From Devosia equisanguinis (GTDB lineage: Bacteria > Pseudomonadota > Alphaproteobacteria > Rhizobiales > Hyphomicrobiaceae): a stretch of 6,295 bases of DNA. The stretch covers positions 1 through 6,295 of the forward strand of contig CAMDMH010000202.1 of assembly GCA_945901835.1 (NCBI GenBank), written 5' to 3'. Shown in pieces: positions 6,088 to 6,295 of the stretch (the first letter of the stretch is position 1; each line of letters begins with the position of its first letter). A program made the translations under genes and the position numbers. The notes beneath the pieces are model-generated. The model searched no databases. It was not told the origin of the DNA and saw only the letters and a program-made list of their open reading frames with translations.

Positions 6088-6162
6088 AGTGTGGCGTCGC
6101 GCCTTAGTTGACCGACCGCGCGGATGCCGAGGAGCCAACCAAGGCGCGATAAACGCCACACT
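6088..6162. repeat. Long imperfect inverted repeat after the methyltransferase gene
   Basis: AGTGTGGCGT (6088-6097) is the exact reverse complement of 6153-6162. Immediately inside, CGCGCCTTAGTTG (6098-6110) pairs with 6136-6148 with a single A-C mismatch. A four-base bulge (ATAA, 6149-6152) separates the two stem sections and the loop is 25 bases. It begins ten bases after the stop codon. No T-run follows on either strand, so it is not a standard terminator. It could stabilise the mRNA 3' end or be a dispersed palindromic element. Confidence 0.75.
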
Positions 6163-6295
6163 AATGAGCCTCTTGCAAAACGCCGAAAGGCGGATCGGTT
6201 GCGGGTGGTCTGCGACCGTCGGCGGGGCGCCTTGTCGTTGCTTGTTATGACATGACGCCCCTCACGCCGCAATTCACACACACCTCGACCGTCGG
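6163..6295. other. Non-coding tail, no gene supported
   Basis: No ORF here has recognisable content. A small CGCC-GAAA-GGCG hairpin lies at 6181-6192; on the minus strand it is followed by TTTT (6177-6180), a weak terminator-like shape. CGGTTGC (6196-6202) can pair with GCGACCG (6212-6218) with one G-U pair. CGACCGTCGG occurs twice in the same orientation (6213-6222 and 6286-6295), the second copy ending at the window edge. Confidence 0.5.

Noticed and set aside
6177..6192. Intrinsic terminator on the minus strand (CGCC-TTTC-GGCG then TTTT)
   Set aside because: The stem is only four base pairs and the T-run four bases, too weak to call.
5517..6281. 254-codon minus-strand ORF antisense to the methyltransferase gene
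   Set aside because: Most of it is the mirror of a clear coding sequence on the plus strand, a common artefact in high-GC DNA, and the product is low-complexity Arg/Val/Asp.

Overview
The window is GC-rich DNA with the look of an alphaproteobacterium of the Bradyrhizobium/Rhodopseudomonas group. That placement is an inference from base composition, protein style and the presence of a TRAP transporter; no rRNA or other marker gene is present to confirm it. Five protein genes can be supported with good confidence, plus one small ORF that sits in an unusual transcription unit.

Left block (1-3733, all on the minus strand, read right to left). A small cupin-fold protein resembling cysteine dioxygenase comes first. 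It overlaps by four bases (GTGA) a 579-residue exported protein that joins an N-terminal c-type heme site (CAGCH) to a C-terminal DUF4384 domain. After a 121-bp gap come dctP, the periplasmic solute-binding protein of a TRAP transporter, and the first 67 codons of dctQ, its small permease, which runs off the left edge. A perfect 10-bp inverted repeat lies between dctP and dctQ. The cupin and cytochrome genes are probably translationally coupled. The TRAP genes may be read through from them or have their own promoter.

Middle block (3734-4502). This stretch holds no gene I would call with confidence. It has an AT-rich island (3931-4012) with repeated GTTA/TAAC half-sites that looks like a regulatory region. 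Next is a 57-codon ORF with a good ribosome binding site and a clear signal-peptide-like segment (4066-4239). It is followed by about 150 bases that are almost entirely pyrimidine on the plus strand, containing ten CTCCC pentamers, and then a perfect 11-bp-stem intrinsic terminator (4401-4432). The arrangement of small ORF, CU-rich 3' region and strong terminator is the most unusual thing here. It could be an mRNA whose 3' part acts as a small RNA able to pair with Shine-Dalgarno sequences, or the remains of a secreted Ser/Pro-repeat protein with a frame break.

Right block (4503-6295, plus strand). A 524-residue protein combines an N-terminal helix-turn-helix-like segment with a class I SAM-dependent methyltransferase fold. 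Downstream is a 75-bp imperfect inverted repeat (6088-6162) and a short non-coding tail with no supported gene.
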